A DNA stretch of 64,000 nucleotides from the NCBI RefSeq assembly GCF_033898505.1, contig NZ_JAXAFK010000009.1:1-64000 (forward strand). The letters run 5' to 3'. Every line of letters starts with the position of its first letter. Positions within the stretch are counted from its first letter, which is position 1. This DNA comes from Pectobacterium carotovorum (GTDB lineage Bacteria; Pseudomonadota; Gammaproteobacteria; Enterobacterales; Enterobacteriaceae). The notes below the pieces were generated by a model. The model saw only the letters and a list, made by a program, of their open reading frames with translations, was not told the origin of the DNA and made no database searches. Made by a program: the position numbers and the translations under genes. Shown piece after piece: positions 30,210 through 40,092 of the stretch.

Positions 30210-32690
30210 ATGTCTCGGGATGACCGCGAACCTATCGGACGTAAAGGGAAAGCGCCAAAACGTAAGCCTGAACGCAAACAGGCCATACGACGTCGCAGGG
30301 ATGACGACTATGATGATGATGACTACGATGATTATCAGGACGACTATGACGACGATGATGATTACGATGGCGATGATACGATGACGCGTAAATCGCAGAG
30401 AAAACGGCGCTGGCTGGGGCTGGCTATCAAGCTGTTCCTGATCTTTGCCGTTGCGATGGCGATCTATGGCGTGTACCTCGACAGCCAGATCCGCAGCCGT
30501 ATTGAAGGCAAAGTCTGGCAACTGCCTGCCGCGGTTTATGGCCGTATGGTCAACCTTGAGCCGGGTATGGCCTATAGCCAGAAAGAGATGATCAGCCTGC
30601 TGGAAGGTATGCAGTACCGTCAGGTGAGCCGTATTACCCGTCCGGGTGAATTCAGCGTGCGTGGCAACAGCATCGACATGCTGCGTCGGCCTTTTGATTT
30701 CCCTGATGGGAAAGAAGGGCAGATTCAGGCGCGTCTGACGTTTGCCAACGATCGCCTGTCGCAGATCCAGAATCTGGACAACCAGCGCAACTTCGGCTTT
30801 TTCCGTCTCGATCCGAAACTGATCACCATGATGCAATCGCCGAATGGCGAACAGCGCTTATTCGTGCCGCGTTCCGGTTTCCCCGATCTGCTTGTTGATA
30901 CGCTGGTTGCGACCGAAGACCGTCACTTTTATGAACACGATGGCATCAGCCTGTACTCCATTGGCCGTGCGTTTTTAGCCAACATCACAGCGGGACGTGC
31001 GGTACAAGGCGGCAGTACGCTGACGCAGCAGTTGGTTAAGAACCTGTTCCTGACTAACGAGCGTTCGCTGTGGCGTAAAGCCAACGAAGCCTATATGGCG
31101 CTGATCATGGATTATCGCTACAGCAAGGATCGTATCCTTGAGCTGTATCTCAACGAAGTGTATCTCGGTCAGAGCGGTAACGATCAGATCCGCGGCTTCC
31201 CGCTTGCCAGCCTGTATTACTTTGGTCGCCCGGTGAATGAACTGAGCCTCGATCAGCAGGCGCTGCTGGTGGGTATGGTGAAAGGGGCATCGTTGTATAA
31301 CCCGTGGCGTAACCCGCAGCTTACGTTAGAACGACGCAATCTGGTGCTGCGTCTGTTGCAGAATCAGCAGGTTATTGATGCCGATCTGTACAACATGCTG
31401 AGTGCGCGTCCGCTGGGCGTACAGCCGAAAGGCGGTGTCATCAGCCCTCAGCCTGCGTTTATGCAACTGGTGCGTCAGGAACTGCAACAGCGGCTTGGCG
31501 ACAAGGTTAACGATCTCTCCGGCGTGAAGATCTTTACCACGCTCGATCCGGTCTCGCAGGATGCGGCGGAAAAAGCAGTGGAAGTCGGGGTGCCGGCACT
31601 GCGCGCAGGCCGTAACGTCAGCGATCTGGAAGCGGCGATGGTGATTGTCGATCGTTTTAGCGGCGAAGTTCGCGCGATGGTCGGCGGTTCTCAAACGCAG
31701 TACGCCGGGTTTAACCGAGCGTTACAGGCGCGTCGTCCCGTCGGATCGCTGGCGAAGCCGCCGACCTACCTGACCGCGCTGAGCCAGCCGGACACCTATC
31801 GTCTGAATACCTGGCTGGCGGATGAGCCGCTGTCGATCAAACAGCCGAACGGGCAACTGTGGCAGCCGAAGAACTACGATCGTGAGTTCCGCGGCCGCGT
31901 CATGCTGGTTGATGCGCTGGCGAACTCGCTGAACGTCCCGACCGTCAATCTGGGGATGGCCGTGGGGCTGAATCAGATCACGGAAACGTTGAAGCGTTTA
32001 GGGATTCCAGAAAACGTGATTCAGCCTGTACCGGCGATGCTGCTGGGGGCGATCAGTCTGACGCCGATGGAAGTGGCGCAGGAATACCAGACGATCGCCA
32101 GCGGCGGCAACCGTGCACCGCTTTCCTCACTGCGTTCGGTGATTGCGGAAGATGGTACGGTGCTGTATCAGAGCTTCCCGCAGGCCGAACGGGCGGTTCC
32201 GGCGCAGGCGGCCTATCTGACGCTGTATGGTATGCAGCAGGTTGTCGAACGCGGTACGTCGCGTTCGCTGGCGGTGAAATTCCCGAATTATCACCTGGCG
32301 GCGAAAACCGGTACCACCAATGACCTGCGTGACAGCTGGTTTGCGGGGATCGACGGTAAAGAAGTGGCGATTAGCTGGGTAGGGCGCGATAACAACGGCC
32401 CGGCCAAGCTGACTGGGGCGAACGGTGCGCTGACGATTTATCGTCGCTATCTGGAAAACCAAACGCCGCTGCCGTTAATGCTGACGCCGCCGGAAGGCAT
32501 CACGACGATGACGGTGGATGCCAGCGGTAACTTCATCTGTAACGGCAGCAGCGCAGGACGTGTATTGCCGGTCTGGACGGATAACCCGCAGGCGCTATGT
32601 CAGGCCAGCCAGCCGCAGCCTTCCGCACAGCAGGGACAGCAAGATGGAGAAGGCGTCGCCGACTGGATCAAACAAATGTTTGGTCAATAA
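30210..32690 (+). CDS. mrcB: Bifunctional penicillin-binding protein 1B
   Basis: An 826-residue inner-membrane peptidoglycan synthase. A cytoplasmic tail contains a low-complexity Asp/Tyr tract (about residues 31-56), followed by one membrane segment (about 69-92), a UB2H-like domain, the glycosyltransferase domain with Glu236 in [12 protein letters not shown] and [12 protein letters not shown], then the transpeptidase domain with Ser513 in GSLAK, a SLN motif and KTGTT. The Gln-rich C-terminus ends [11 protein letters not shown]. The Asp tract is longer and more regular than in E. coli. Confidence 0.97.
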   Translation: MSRDDREPIGRKGKAPKRKPERKQAIRRRRDDDYDDDDYDDYQDDYDDDDDYDGDDTMTRKSQRKRRWLGLAIKLFLIFAVAMAIYGVYLDSQIRSRIEGKVWQLPAAVYGRMVNLEPGMAYSQKEMISLLEGMQYRQVSRITRPGEFSVRGNSIDMLRRPFDFPDGKEGQIQARLTFANDRLSQIQNLDNQRNFGFFRLDPKLITMMQSPNGEQRLFVPRSGFPDLLVDTLVATEDRHFYEHDGISLYSIGRAFLANITAGRAVQGGSTLTQQLVKNLFLTNERSLWRKANEAYMALIMDYRYSKDRILELYLNEVYLGQSGNDQIRGFPLASLYYFGRPVNELSLDQQALLVGMVKGASLYNPWRNPQLTLERRNLVLRLLQNQQVIDADLYNMLSARPLGVQPKGGVISPQPAFMQLVRQELQQRLGDKVNDLSGVKIFTTLDPVSQDAAEKAVEVGVPALRAGRNVSDLEAAMVIVDRFSGEVRAMVGGSQTQYAGFNRALQARRPVGSLAKPPTYLTALSQPDTYRLNTWLADEPLSIKQPNGQLWQPKNYDREFRGRVMLVDALANSLNVPTVNLGMAVGLNQITETLKRLGIPENVIQPVPAMLLGAISLTPMEVAQEYQTIASGGNRAPLSSLRSVIAEDGTVLYQSFPQAERAVPAQAAYLTLYGMQQVVERGTSRSLAVKFPNYHLAAKTGTTNDLRDSWFAGIDGKEVAISWVGRDNNGPAKLTGANGALTIYRRYLENQTPLPLMLTPPEGITTMTVDASGNFICNGSSAGRVLPVWTDNPQALCQASQPQPSAQQGQQDGEGVADWIKQMFGQ

Positions 32691-32737
32691 TCTATCGTTG
32701 CTTCAACGGGTTGCCGTCTCTTAGCTATATCTTATGC

Positions 32738-33043
32738 AGACTGAGAGACGGTTTCGTGCGCTTACAATACGGTTATTTTATGCTACCGCGTAGCACGCGC
32801 CCGACACGAGGCGACTCAAACGCCGCCGCCCCGTGACCCCAGGCTTTCGGCGGAAATTATGCCGCTGACGCGGTACCTTCGTCGGTATCTGGCTTAGCGG
32901 ACCGCTTGCGACACGTTCCCTACGTGGCGCAAGCTTTCGCCGCGTCCTGCGGCTCATCCGAAGCCAGCTACCTCCTCAGCATAATTTTTTACGCCTGACC
33001 ACGGCAAAAACCGCGATACTTCTAGACTTGTGTATAAGGGACA
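32738..33043. repeat. Structured dispersed repeat, copy 2
   Basis: Homologous over its whole length to 10139-10441 and in the same orientation. The 9-bp stem (32805-32813 with 32827-32835) differs from copy 1 at two positions in a compensatory way (G-C to A-T and A-T to G-C), with one mismatch; the long-range stem AAATTATGC/GCATAATTT (32854-32862 with 32979-32987) is unchanged. It fills the mrcB-fhuC gap, where E. coli has fhuA. No gene is seen in 32691-33237. Confidence 0.85.
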
Positions 33044-33193
33044 GGATTAATTTGGGGGTATTTTTTTGTGCCTGCTATTTTGAGTCGAGCACCACGCCCT
33101 GCCTGATACCACTTTTCCGGCCACGTCGCTCTAACGCTGACAGGTAAAAGTCTTGCGATTGGCATTCCGTTGCGCCTATCATGCTGCCTCTAT

Positions 33194-33212
33194 CGTAATC
33201 ATTATCGTTCTC
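33194..33212. promoter_or_regulatory. Fur box upstream of fhuCDB
   Basis: CGTAATCATTATCGTTCTC matches the 19-bp Fur consensus at 13 positions by hand count and contains AATCATTATC. It lies 26 bp before the GTG of fhuC, where iron-loaded Fur would block transcription of fhuCDB. Confidence 0.7.
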
Positions 33213-33237
33213 TTTTAGACTGACGATTACGGGAATA

Positions 33238-34086
33238 GTGAATTCTGCTCACCCCTTTCCTTCGGTGACATTACAAACCAAAAACGCTATGCAAAATCAA
33301 ACTGTACTGCCTGATACCACCTTCAGACTGGACGACGTCAGCTTTTCTGTCGCCGGACGCACGTTGCTACACCCGCTCTCTATCACGTTCCCTGTCGGGA
33401 AAGTATGCGGTCTGATTGGGCATAACGGCTCGGGCAAATCGACCTTGCTCAAAATTCTGGGCCGTCACCAGCCCGCCAGCAGCGGAACCGCATTGCTGGG
33501 GGAACAGGCTACCGAAAGCTGGGATAGCAAATTATTCGCCCGTCAGGTGGCTTATTTACCGCAGCAGCTTCCCGCCGCCGAGGGGATGACCGTGCGTGAG
33601 CTGGTGGCCGTAGGGCGTTACCCGTGGCATGGCGCATTAGGCCGTTTCGGCAGCGCCGATCGGGAAAAGGTCGAAGAAGCCATCACGCTGGTAGGGCTGA
33701 AACCGTTCGCCAACCGTCTGGTGGATAGCCTGTCCGGCGGGGAACGGCAGCGAGCCTGGCTGGCGATGACGGTGGCGCAGGATAGCCGCTGTCTGTTACT
33801 GGATGAACCAACTTCCGCATTGGATATTGCCCATCAGGTTGAGGTGCTGGCGCTGATTCAGCGCATGAGCCGCGAGCGCGGCATCACCGTCATTGCGGTG
33901 CTGCATGATATCAATATGGCTGCCCGCTACTGCGATCATTTGGTGGCACTGCGCGGTGGCAAGATGATTGCACAGGGTGAGCCTGTCGCGCTGATGAAAG
34001 GGGATGTGCTCGAAAACATCTACGGCATTCCCATGGGCATTTTGCCTCATCCGGCTGGTGGCGCACCGGTCAGCTTCGTTTGTTAA
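33238..34086 (+). CDS. fhuC: Ferric hydroxamate ABC transporter, ATP-binding protein FhuC
   Basis: The cytoplasmic ATPase for uptake of ferrichrome-type siderophores through FhuB. Walker A GHNGSGKST, signature LSGGERQR, Walker B LLLDEPTSALD, and the family-typical tail YGIPMGILPHPAGGAPVSFVC. GTG at 33238 gives 282 residues; ATG at 33289 (MQNQTVLPDTTF) matches the E. coli N-terminus better but lacks a clear ribosome-binding site. It is first of fhuCDB. fhuA is not present between mrcB and fhuC. Confidence 0.95.
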   Translation: MNSAHPFPSVTLQTKNAMQNQTVLPDTTFRLDDVSFSVAGRTLLHPLSITFPVGKVCGLIGHNGSGKSTLLKILGRHQPASSGTALLGEQATESWDSKLFARQVAYLPQQLPAAEGMTVRELVAVGRYPWHGALGRFGSADREKVEEAITLVGLKPFANRLVDSLSGGERQRAWLAMTVAQDSRCLLLDEPTSALDIAHQVEVLALIQRMSRERGITVIAVLHDINMAARYCDHLVALRGGKMIAQGEPVALMKGDVLENIYGIPMGILPHPAGGAPVSFVC

Positions 34087-34102
34087 CTCGGTTTTTCTGC
34101 TC

Positions 34103-35029
34103 ATGATGCCTGAACGTTTTTCTTCTCCATCCTCTCCCGATCCGCTACGCCGTCGTTTGCTGACGGCGCTGCTACTGTCGCCGCTGGTGTATTCGGCGGC
34201 GAGCAGAGGAGCCACGGCCACATTTCCCGATCTACACCGTATCGTGGCGCTGGAATGGTTGCCCGTTGAGCTGCTTCTGGCGTTAGGCATTACCCCCTTT
34301 GCGATCGCGGATAAACATAACTATAACCTGTGGGTGAAAGAGCCTGCGCTGCCTGACTCAGTGATTGATGTGGGGCTGCGTACCGAGCCGAATCTGGAGT
34401 TGCTGACGCAGATTCGTCCGTCCATGATTCTTTACTCTGAAGGCTACGGCCCTTCGGTCGCAAAAATGTCCCGCATCTCTCCTATGCTGGGCTTTGGCTT
34501 TAGCAGCGAACAGGGAAAACCGCTGACGGTGGCACAGTCCTCAGTCATGAAACTGGCTGATGCGCTAAATATGAAGGCGGCCGGGGAACGACACCTGACG
34601 GAACTGGCGCAGTTTCTCCAGCAGGAAAAAATCACCCTTCAACCCTATACCCAGCGGCCTCTGTTGCTGATCACGCTGGTCGACAGCCGCCATGTGCTGG
34701 TGATTGGCAAGAACAGTCTTTTTCAGGAAGTCATGGATCATATCGGGATAGAGAATGCCTGGCGTGGTGAAACCAGCTTCTGGGGCAGTACGATTGTGGG
34801 CATTGAAAGCCTGGCGGAAATTGGCGATGCCAACGTGCTCTGTTTTGAGCACGGTGATAGCGCCATCAGCGCGCAGCTTGATAAGAACCCGCTCTGGCAG
34901 GCGATGCCGTTTGTGCGTCAACAGCGTGTGCAGCGCGTGCCCGCTGTCTGGCTGTATGGCGGAACGCTCTCGGCGATGCGCTTTTGCCGCGTATTGAATC
35001 AGGCTCTGGAGGCGAGAAATCATGGCTAA
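34103..35029 (+). CDS. fhuD: Ferric hydroxamate-binding periplasmic protein FhuD
   Basis: A 308-residue periplasmic binding protein delivering hydroxamate siderophores to FhuB. The N-terminus carries a twin-arginine-like signal (RRRLLTALLLSPL) as in E. coli FhuD. Class III binding-protein features include RIVALEWLPVELLLALGI, SVIDVGLRTEPNLELL and SLFQEVMDHIGIENAW. The start at 34103 follows the fhuC stop by 16 bp; a longer frame reaching back into fhuC is unlikely to be used. The end overlaps fhuB by 8 nt. Confidence 0.95.
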   Translation: MMPERFSSPSSPDPLRRRLLTALLLSPLVYSAASRGATATFPDLHRIVALEWLPVELLLALGITPFAIADKHNYNLWVKEPALPDSVIDVGLRTEPNLELLTQIRPSMILYSEGYGPSVAKMSRISPMLGFGFSSEQGKPLTVAQSSVMKLADALNMKAAGERHLTELAQFLQQEKITLQPYTQRPLLLITLVDSRHVLVIGKNSLFQEVMDHIGIENAWRGETSFWGSTIVGIESLAEIGDANVLCFEHGDSAISAQLDKNPLWQAMPFVRQQRVQRVPAVWLYGGTLSAMRFCRVLNQALEARNHG

Positions 35030-37052
35030 TCCTCTGTCTGTTGGTTCCTCACCCGCGCATCAACGCGTGAGTCATCCGCTGGTGCTGCCGGTGGTCGTGA
35101 TTGGTTTTCTACTGATCGTGATTCTGGGGATGGGCAGCTACAATTTGCAGCAGCAATTACCGGCATCACAATGGGTTGAAGGGCTGACTCAGCCTGTCTT
35201 GAACAATATGCAACAGCTTCTGTTCCATTACAGTCTGTTGCCACGCATGGTGCTGGCACTGCTGATTGGCGCGGGGCTGGGGCTGTGCGGCGTGTTATTC
35301 CAGCAGGTCTTGCGTAATCCGCTGGCCGAGCCGTCAACGCTGGGGATCGCCACGGGGGCGCAGCTCGGGATCACGGTTGTCACGCTGTGGGCGCTGCCTG
35401 GTGGTGCATGGCTCCAGCAGGCCGCGGCTATGATTGGCGCGCTGGTGGTTGGTGCGTTAGTGTTTGGCGTCGCTTGGGGTAAGCGTTTATCGCCGGTGAC
35501 GCTGATACTGGCGGGGCTGGTGCTGAGTTTCTACTGTAGCGCGGTCAATCAGCTGCTGGTGATCTTCCATCATGAGCAGCTTCAGGGCTTGTTCCTGTGG
35601 AGCAGCGGTGTACTGAGCCAGCAGGATTGGAGCAATGTACAGTTTGTGCTTCCGCGTCTTCTGGCGTGTTTCTGTCTGGCGCTGCTGTTGATTCGCCCGC
35701 TAACGCTGCTAGGGCTGGATGACGGCGTCGCGCGTAATCTGGGGCTTGGGCTGTCGCTGGCGCGTTTGAGCGCGCTTGGGTTGGGGATTTTCCTGTGTGC
35801 CCAGTTGGTGAATGCGGCGGGCATTATCGGTTTTATCGGCCTGTTTGCGCCGCTGCTGGCGAAAATGCTGGGCGCACGGCGGTTACTTCATCGTCTTTTA
35901 TTAGCGCCGTTGCTCGGGGCGTTGCTGCTCGGCGTTGCCGATCAGGGCGTTATCTGGCTGAGCCGCGTGTGGCTTGACGTCCCAACGGGGGCCGCGACGG
36001 CGCTGATTGGCGCGCCGCTGTTACTGTGGCTGCTGCCGCGCCTGCGCAATAGCGGCCAGCCCGCGATGATCGACAGCAACAGCACGCCGACGGCTGAACG
36101 TCGCCTGTGGGGAGCGTGGCTGGTACTCGGCATCATGCTGCTGGGAATGGTCGTGATCGCGGCGCTGATGGTAGGGAAAGATGCCGAAGGCTGGCAGTGG
36201 GGCGGTGGCGATGTGCTAGCGCAGTTGCTCTCATGGCGCTGGCCGCGGGTACTGGCGGCGCTAACGGCCGGGGTGATGCTGGCGGTGGCGGGAACGTTAA
36301 TACAGAAACTGACGGGCAACCCGATGGGAAGCCCGGAAGTGCTGGGGATTAGCTCCGGCGCGTCGTTTGGCGTCATTATTTTGCTGTTCTTCGTTCCCGG
36401 CAATGCGTTCGTGTGGTTGCTTCCGGCCGGTAGCGCGGGCGCGGCGTTAACGCTGCTGGTCATGGTGATTATTGCCGGACGCGGTGGTTTCTCCACGCAG
36501 CGTATGCTGCTGGCGGGGATCGCACTGAGTATGGCGTTCTCCACCGTGATTGCGCTGCTGTTGGCCAGTGGCGATCCACGCATGGGTACCGTGCTGACCT
36601 GGCTGTCGGGCTCAACCTATGCGGTCGAGCCGGCAGACGCAATACGCACGGCGGTGATTGCCGTTCTGCTGCTGTTGATTGTCCCGCTGTGCCAGCGCTG
36701 GTTGCGTATTCTGCCGCTTGGCGCCACGACGGCCAGATCGCTTGGCGTAGCTGTCACGCCAGTTCGTCTGCTGGTTTTGCTGTTGGCATCAGTGCTGACC
36801 GCAATGGCAACCCTGATGGTTGGGCCGATGAGTTTTGTCGGGTTAATGGCGCCTCACATGGCGCGGATGTTGGGCTTTAACCGCGTGTTGCCGCAAATCG
36901 CCAGTTCGGCATTGATTGGCGGCGCGCTGATGGTAATTGCGGACTGGTGCGGCCGAATGATCCTCTTTCCGGCACAGGTTCCGGCGGGGCTGCTCGCGAC
37001 GTTTATCGGTGCGCCTTACTTTGTTTATCTGCTCCGCAAGCGGGTGAAATAA
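35022..37052 (+). CDS. fhuB: Ferric hydroxamate ABC transporter permease FhuB
   Basis: A 676-residue inner-membrane permease made of two fused FecCD-type halves (about 1-340 and 355-676), some 20 membrane segments in total. Each half carries the family signatures (FQQVLRNPLAEPSTLGIATGA; QKLTGNPMGSPEVLGISSGA) and the ATPase-contact motif (GFIGLFAPLLAKMLG; GPMSFVGLMAPHMARMLG). It overlaps fhuD by 8 nt, which indicates coupling. It is the last gene of fhuCDB. Confidence 0.97.
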   Translation: MANPLSVGSSPAHQRVSHPLVLPVVVIGFLLIVILGMGSYNLQQQLPASQWVEGLTQPVLNNMQQLLFHYSLLPRMVLALLIGAGLGLCGVLFQQVLRNPLAEPSTLGIATGAQLGITVVTLWALPGGAWLQQAAAMIGALVVGALVFGVAWGKRLSPVTLILAGLVLSFYCSAVNQLLVIFHHEQLQGLFLWSSGVLSQQDWSNVQFVLPRLLACFCLALLLIRPLTLLGLDDGVARNLGLGLSLARLSALGLGIFLCAQLVNAAGIIGFIGLFAPLLAKMLGARRLLHRLLLAPLLGALLLGVADQGVIWLSRVWLDVPTGAATALIGAPLLLWLLPRLRNSGQPAMIDSNSTPTAERRLWGAWLVLGIMLLGMVVIAALMVGKDAEGWQWGGGDVLAQLLSWRWPRVLAALTAGVMLAVAGTLIQKLTGNPMGSPEVLGISSGASFGVIILLFFVPGNAFVWLLPAGSAGAALTLLVMVIIAGRGGFSTQRMLLAGIALSMAFSTVIALLLASGDPRMGTVLTWLSGSTYAVEPADAIRTAVIAVLLLLIVPLCQRWLRILPLGATTARSLGVAVTPVRLLVLLLASVLTAMATLMVGPMSFVGLMAPHMARMLGFNRVLPQIASSALIGGALMVIADWCGRMILFPAQVPAGLLATFIGAPYFVYLLRKRVK

Positions 37053-37062
37053 CGGTAACGCA

Positions 37063-37094
37063 GGCTGAGGCGAGAAGAAAAAACCGCCTCAGCC
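37063..37094. terminator. Hairpin between fhuB and the LysE gene
   Basis: A perfect 10-bp stem (GGCTGAGGCG/CGCCTCAGCC) with a 12-nt A-rich loop lies between converging stop codons. It probably serves both genes, though no T-run follows the stem. Confidence 0.6.
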
Positions 37095-37100
37095 GTGTGA

Positions 37101-37691
37101 TTAGCGGGAGAGATTGATGGCTTCAGCCAGCATCCAGCATGTGGTGAGTAGCAGAGAGAACGCCATAATGCCGTTGAAGGCTTTCAGTTTCCACGGTTCC
37201 TGAAGATGTTTGCCGATGCGATCGCCGAGCGCTGCCCAGACTAAAACGCAGGGCAGATTGAGTGCCATAAAGGCGATGACCGTGGTGAAAAGGCCACCGC
37301 TGGCGGTATAAAGCAGCGCGATGTTGCTTGCCATTAGCCAGGTCTTCGGATTCACCGCTTGAAAGAGCGTCCCTTGCAGTGCAGTCATCGGCTGTACTCG
37401 CCCTTGTAGTTCCGGTGCCGATGAGCGCACGATTTTCCACGATAGCCACAGCAGATAGACGCACCCCAGCACGGTAAGAGGAAGGCGGATAACGCTCATC
37501 CAGCTCAGCAGAAGTTCCAGGGCCATACCCATCAGTGCCGTTTGTACCCCACAGCCAACGGTAATTCCCACCATCATCGGTAACGTACGGCGCAGGCCAA
37601 AATTGACGCCTGAGGTTGCCAGCAGCAGATTATTGGGTCCCGGCGTGATGGACATGACGGTGACGTAGCTGAAAAAAGAAGGGTCGAGCAT
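37101..37691 (-). CDS. LysE/RhtB family amino-acid exporter
   Basis: A 196-residue inner-membrane protein with about six membrane segments and the LysE/RhtB hallmark SITPGPNNLLLATSGVNFG near the N-terminus (GPNN region) plus QAVNPKTWLM in the middle. Such proteins export amino acids or related compounds; the substrate here is unknown. It is divergent from a MocR-type regulator, which suggests that the regulator controls it. Confidence 0.9.
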   Translation of the reverse strand: MLDPSFFSYVTVMSITPGPNNLLLATSGVNFGLRRTLPMMVGITVGCGVQTALMGMALELLLSWMSVIRLPLTVLGCVYLLWLSWKIVRSSAPELQGRVQPMTALQGTLFQAVNPKTWLMASNIALLYTASGGLFTTVIAFMALNLPCVLVWAALGDRIGKHLQEPWKLKAFNGIMAFSLLLTTCWMLAEAINLSR

Positions 37692-37740
37692 GGTGTTATC
37701 CTGGTGATGGGGAAGAGCACTATAGTAGGCAGAAAAAAGA

Positions 37741-37796
37741 AATGGTTACAGATACACAAAACGATTATTGTAATGGGTACAAATTGCATTAATCGT
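37741..37796. promoter_or_regulatory. Repeated motifs in the LysE-MocR intergenic region
   Basis: Two direct repeats, AATGGTTACAGATA (37741) and AATGGGTACAAATT (37772), lie 31 bp apart, three helical turns; an inverted repeat ACGATTA/TAATCGT (37761-37767 and 37790-37796) brackets the second. MocR-type regulators often bind spaced direct repeats, so this is a plausible operator for the divergent pair. It is not shown to be one. Confidence 0.4.
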
Positions 37797-37826
37797 TAAC
37801 TGTACTCATCGGCTGGCGGGGGAACT

Positions 37827-39287
37827 GTGTCCATCATCGACTCACAAGAAAGTACGCTCTATCAACAGCTCGCGGAAACCTTCGCCACGGCGATTCATCA
37901 AGGGACGTTAGCGCCGGGAAGCCGCTTGCCTTCTATTCGTCGCGTCGCCGGATCGCATCAGGTGAGTGTCAACACGGTGTTGAATGCCTGGCGTATTCTC
38001 GAAGATCGCGGGTTGATCGAAGCGCGGCCGCAGTCGGGCTATTTTGTGCGAGGTCGTCTGCCGTCGCTGACGGAAAGTAAGCCGCATCGTGCGCAGGTGA
38101 TTGTGCCGGGCAGTGAGAAACTGGATCTGATTGATACCGTGTTTGCTGCCCAGACACACCCGGATTACACCAACATTTCTTTAGCATGCCCACAGCATGC
38201 CGATTTCTATCCGACCGAAAAGATCAGCCGTATTACCGCGTCCTTGCTGCGGCGGCAGCCCGACCTGATTGGTCGCTATGCGTTACCGCCGGGCAGTGAG
38301 CGACTGCGGCGCGAAGTGGCGCGGCGAGCCATGGATTTGGGCATGACATTGACTCGTGAAGACATCACGATCACCCACGGCTGTATGGAGGCGCTACAGC
38401 TGGCATTGCGCACGGTGACGCAGCCGGGCGACTGTGTCGGGCTGGAAACGCCAACCTACTTTTATCTCTTTCCTCTGCTGGCCAGTCTGGGATTGAAAAC
38501 GGTGGAGATTCCCACCGATCCACAACGTGGCCTCGCGCTGGATGCGCTGGAGCTGTTGCTGTCAGAAGGGCGGCTACAGGCGATTATCGCGATGCCGAAT
38601 GCCCAGAATCCGCTGGGGTGCAGTATGACGCTGGCGGATAAAAAGCGGCTGGCAAAGCTGGTGAATGATTATCAGGTTCCGCTTATTGAGGATGGGTTAT
38701 ACAGCGAACTGCAGTTTATCTGGCCGCTGTCGCCGACGGTAAAAGCCTTCGATCGCGAAGGCTGGGTGATTTACTGCTCCAGCTTTACGAAAACGCTGGC
38801 ACCGGATTTTCGCATTGGCTGGATGGCGTCAGGCCGTTTCCGTGCCAAAGTGGCGCGGCTGAAAGCGGTCTCGTCAATGGCGGAATCGGCGCTGCTATCG
38901 GAAACGCTGGCACAGTTTCTGGAGTCCGGCGGTTACGATCACCATCTGCGTACGCTGCGCCGTCGCTATGCCGCACAGATGGATGAGGCGCGTGGGTTGA
39001 TTGCCCGACATTTCCCGCAGGGGACACGCGCGACGCAGCCACAGGGCGGTTTTGTCTTCTGGCTGGAATTACCGGGTGGGGTGGATGGTGTTGAATTGTT
39101 CCATCGCCTGCTGCAAGAGCAGATTTGCGTCACGCCCGGCGAGCTTTACACGCTGAGCGGTCGCTGTAAGCACGGGCTTCGGCTCTCGTGCTGCTACCCA
39201 TTTGATGAACGCTACACGTATGCGCTTAAGCGCGCAGGGGCGCTGGCGTGTGAGATGAGCGGTATCGGGCCGGGTAGCGCAACGTAG
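37827..39287 (+). CDS. MocR-family regulator (GntR DNA-binding plus aminotransferase domain)
   Basis: A 486-residue fusion: an N-terminal GntR winged helix (about 1-75; LYQQLAETFATAIHQGTLAPG, RLPSIRRVAGSHQVSVNTVLNAW) and a class I aminotransferase-like domain (about 110-470). The PLP-binding lysine is in SSFTKTLAPDFRIGW; NAQNPLGCSM and the Asp in EDGLYSEL are also conserved. MocR proteins sense PLP or amino compounds and control nearby genes; the divergent LysE exporter is the likely target. The start follows GGGGGAACT. Confidence 0.92.
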   Translation: MSIIDSQESTLYQQLAETFATAIHQGTLAPGSRLPSIRRVAGSHQVSVNTVLNAWRILEDRGLIEARPQSGYFVRGRLPSLTESKPHRAQVIVPGSEKLDLIDTVFAAQTHPDYTNISLACPQHADFYPTEKISRITASLLRRQPDLIGRYALPPGSERLRREVARRAMDLGMTLTREDITITHGCMEALQLALRTVTQPGDCVGLETPTYFYLFPLLASLGLKTVEIPTDPQRGLALDALELLLSEGRLQAIIAMPNAQNPLGCSMTLADKKRLAKLVNDYQVPLIEDGLYSELQFIWPLSPTVKAFDREGWVIYCSSFTKTLAPDFRIGWMASGRFRAKVARLKAVSSMAESALLSETLAQFLESGGYDHHLRTLRRRYAAQMDEARGLIARHFPQGTRATQPQGGFVFWLELPGGVDGVELFHRLLQEQICVTPGELYTLSGRCKHGLRLSCCYPFDERYTYALKRAGALACEMSGIGPGSAT

Positions 39288-39309
39288 TCTTATCCTTATG
39301 AACATAGCC

Positions 39310-39933
39310 TTATGGCGTGCCGTTTCGTCCCCAGGTCAGGTAGCCTGTGCGTTCGCTTAAGCGCTCATAGTAGGCGCGGACGGCGGGATAGTCCGTGTGC
39401 TCCAGCGGCGTTTCATACCAGCGGTTTACCGATAGCCCGATGGGAATATCGGCCAGCGTAAACGCTTCTCCTGCAACGTAGTGACCGGTTCGCTCCAGCT
39501 GCTGATTTAAAATGCCCATGGTGCGTGACCAAAGATTGCAGGAGGCTGCCAGCAGTTGCGGATCCTGATGGGCGGGAGACTGGCGCACCAGCGACATAAA
39601 GGCGTAACGCCATGAAGGATTGAGCTCGTTGGCCTGCCAGTCTATCCATTGATCGATCGAAGCACGGCTGCGTGGATCCTGCGGGTAAAGCCAGGCTCCG
39701 TCCTTCGCGTTGGCGAGGTAACGTATAATCGCGTTTGATTCCCACATGACAAAATCGTCATCCTGAATCACCGGTATCATGGCATTAGGGTTGAGCGCCA
39801 GAAATGTCGGTGACTGCGGTGACTGATAGCCTTCACCCCAGTCTTCGCGGTGAAAGGGAATCGCCAACTCATCGCACAGCCACAGCACTTTCCGAACGTT
39901 GATCGACGACGTGCGTCCTAGAATCTTTAACAT
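39310..39933 (-). CDS. Glutathione S-transferase family protein
   Basis: A 207-residue GST-like protein: thioredoxin-fold N-domain ([39 protein letters not shown] with the cis-Pro and the glutathione-binding ES) and an all-helical C-domain (about 85-205; [18 protein letters not shown]). It most resembles the theta/beta-like bacterial GSTs of unknown substrate. GGAGAGATT precedes its ATG. It converges on the MocR gene. Confidence 0.92.
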   Translation of the reverse strand: MLKILGRTSSINVRKVLWLCDELAIPFHREDWGEGYQSPQSPTFLALNPNAMIPVIQDDDFVMWESNAIIRYLANAKDGAWLYPQDPRSRASIDQWIDWQANELNPSWRYAFMSLVRQSPAHQDPQLLAASCNLWSRTMGILNQQLERTGHYVAGEAFTLADIPIGLSVNRWYETPLEHTDYPAVRAYYERLSERTGYLTWGRNGTP

Positions 39934-40092
39934 AATCTCTCCGCTATTTTCAGGAACATAGAGTTACTCATAACCAATTTGAGACGGCTTGTCATTCTCA
40001 AACGAGAACACTCCTGAAAAAAGTAGGGGCGGAGGAGAAGAGGGGAATGCGACGGCGTCAGCGTTAGTGAATGACGCCGTCGAGATACGCTT

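Noticed and set aside
35942..36583. Long antisense frame within fhuB
   Set aside because: It lies opposite a strongly supported permease, has Ser/Pro-rich composition typical of GC-biased antisense frames, and has no ribosome-binding site.
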